Assembly: GCF_022539315.1 (NCBI RefSeq)
Contig: NC_066314.1
Coordinates: 51,831,180 to 51,895,179, forward strand
DNA from: Serinus canaria
Taxonomy: Eukaryota > Chordata > Aves > Passeriformes > Fringillidae
Length of the DNA stretch: 64,000 bases
Direction: 5' to 3'
Shown here: positions 63,975 to 64,000 of the stretch, piece after piece
Position numbering within the stretch: position 1 is the stretch's first letter
How the letters are laid out: each line of letters starts with the position of its first letter
Position numbers and translations under genes: made by a program
Notes under the pieces: model-generated
Seen by the model: the letters and a program-made list of their open reading frames with translations, nothing else
The model's database searches: none
What the model was told of the DNA's origin: nothing

Positions 63975-64000
63975 CATCACAAGTGGCTCTTCTTGCCCCA

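Overview
This is animal nuclear DNA, almost certainly from a bird and probably a songbird. The genes are split into many short GT-AG exons, the encoded proteins match vertebrate families, several old CR1 LINE tails (the main bird/reptile LINE) are present, and one RTCB intron holds a solo LTR that resembles abundant songbird ERV LTRs. No genes with bacterial organisation, no CRISPR array and no RNA gene were recognised. The species call is inference.

Layout. (1) Positions 1-8052: the 3' half (eight exons) of a BPI-fold gene of BPIFC type on the + strand, entering from the left edge. Splice sites are kept, but a 5-base and a 4-base deletion break the frame, so it looks like a pseudogene. (2) 11972-25797: a complete 15-exon tandem paralogue, called BPIFC, with signal peptide and all splice sites. 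It carries one apparent missing base in coding exon 4 that creates a stop. (3) 26930-36986: CpG-island promoter and all 12 coding exons of RTCB, the tRNA-splicing ligase; the exons sum to exactly 505 codons plus stop and keep every metal and guanylate ligand checked. (4) 37921-51339: a 13-kb stretch with no recognisable gene, holding a compound pentanucleotide microsatellite and a perfect 34-bp inverted repeat. (5) 51340-51906, minus strand: single-exon ASCL4 (bHLH factor, 188 aa), with a TATA-like box upstream. (6) 57950-63615: CpG island and the first four coding exons of PRDM4, leaving the window before its PR domain and zinc fingers.

Relationships. BPIFC followed by RTCB in one orientation, and ASCL4 and PRDM4 head to head, are both arrangements known from the human genome, but in human they lie on two chromosomes (22 and 12). 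The gene-poor stretch between RTCB and ASCL4 therefore spans the join of two blocks that are separate in human. The genes do not form one pathway: BPIFC is a secreted lipid-binding protein, RTCB a housekeeping RNA ligase, ASCL4 and PRDM4 are transcription regulators.

No wholly new system was found. The points most worth a second look are the disrupted state of both BPIFC copies, a chain of two upstream ORFs in the PRDM4 leader whose stop and start codons overlap each other and the main reading frame, and the perfect palindrome near 47.3 kb.
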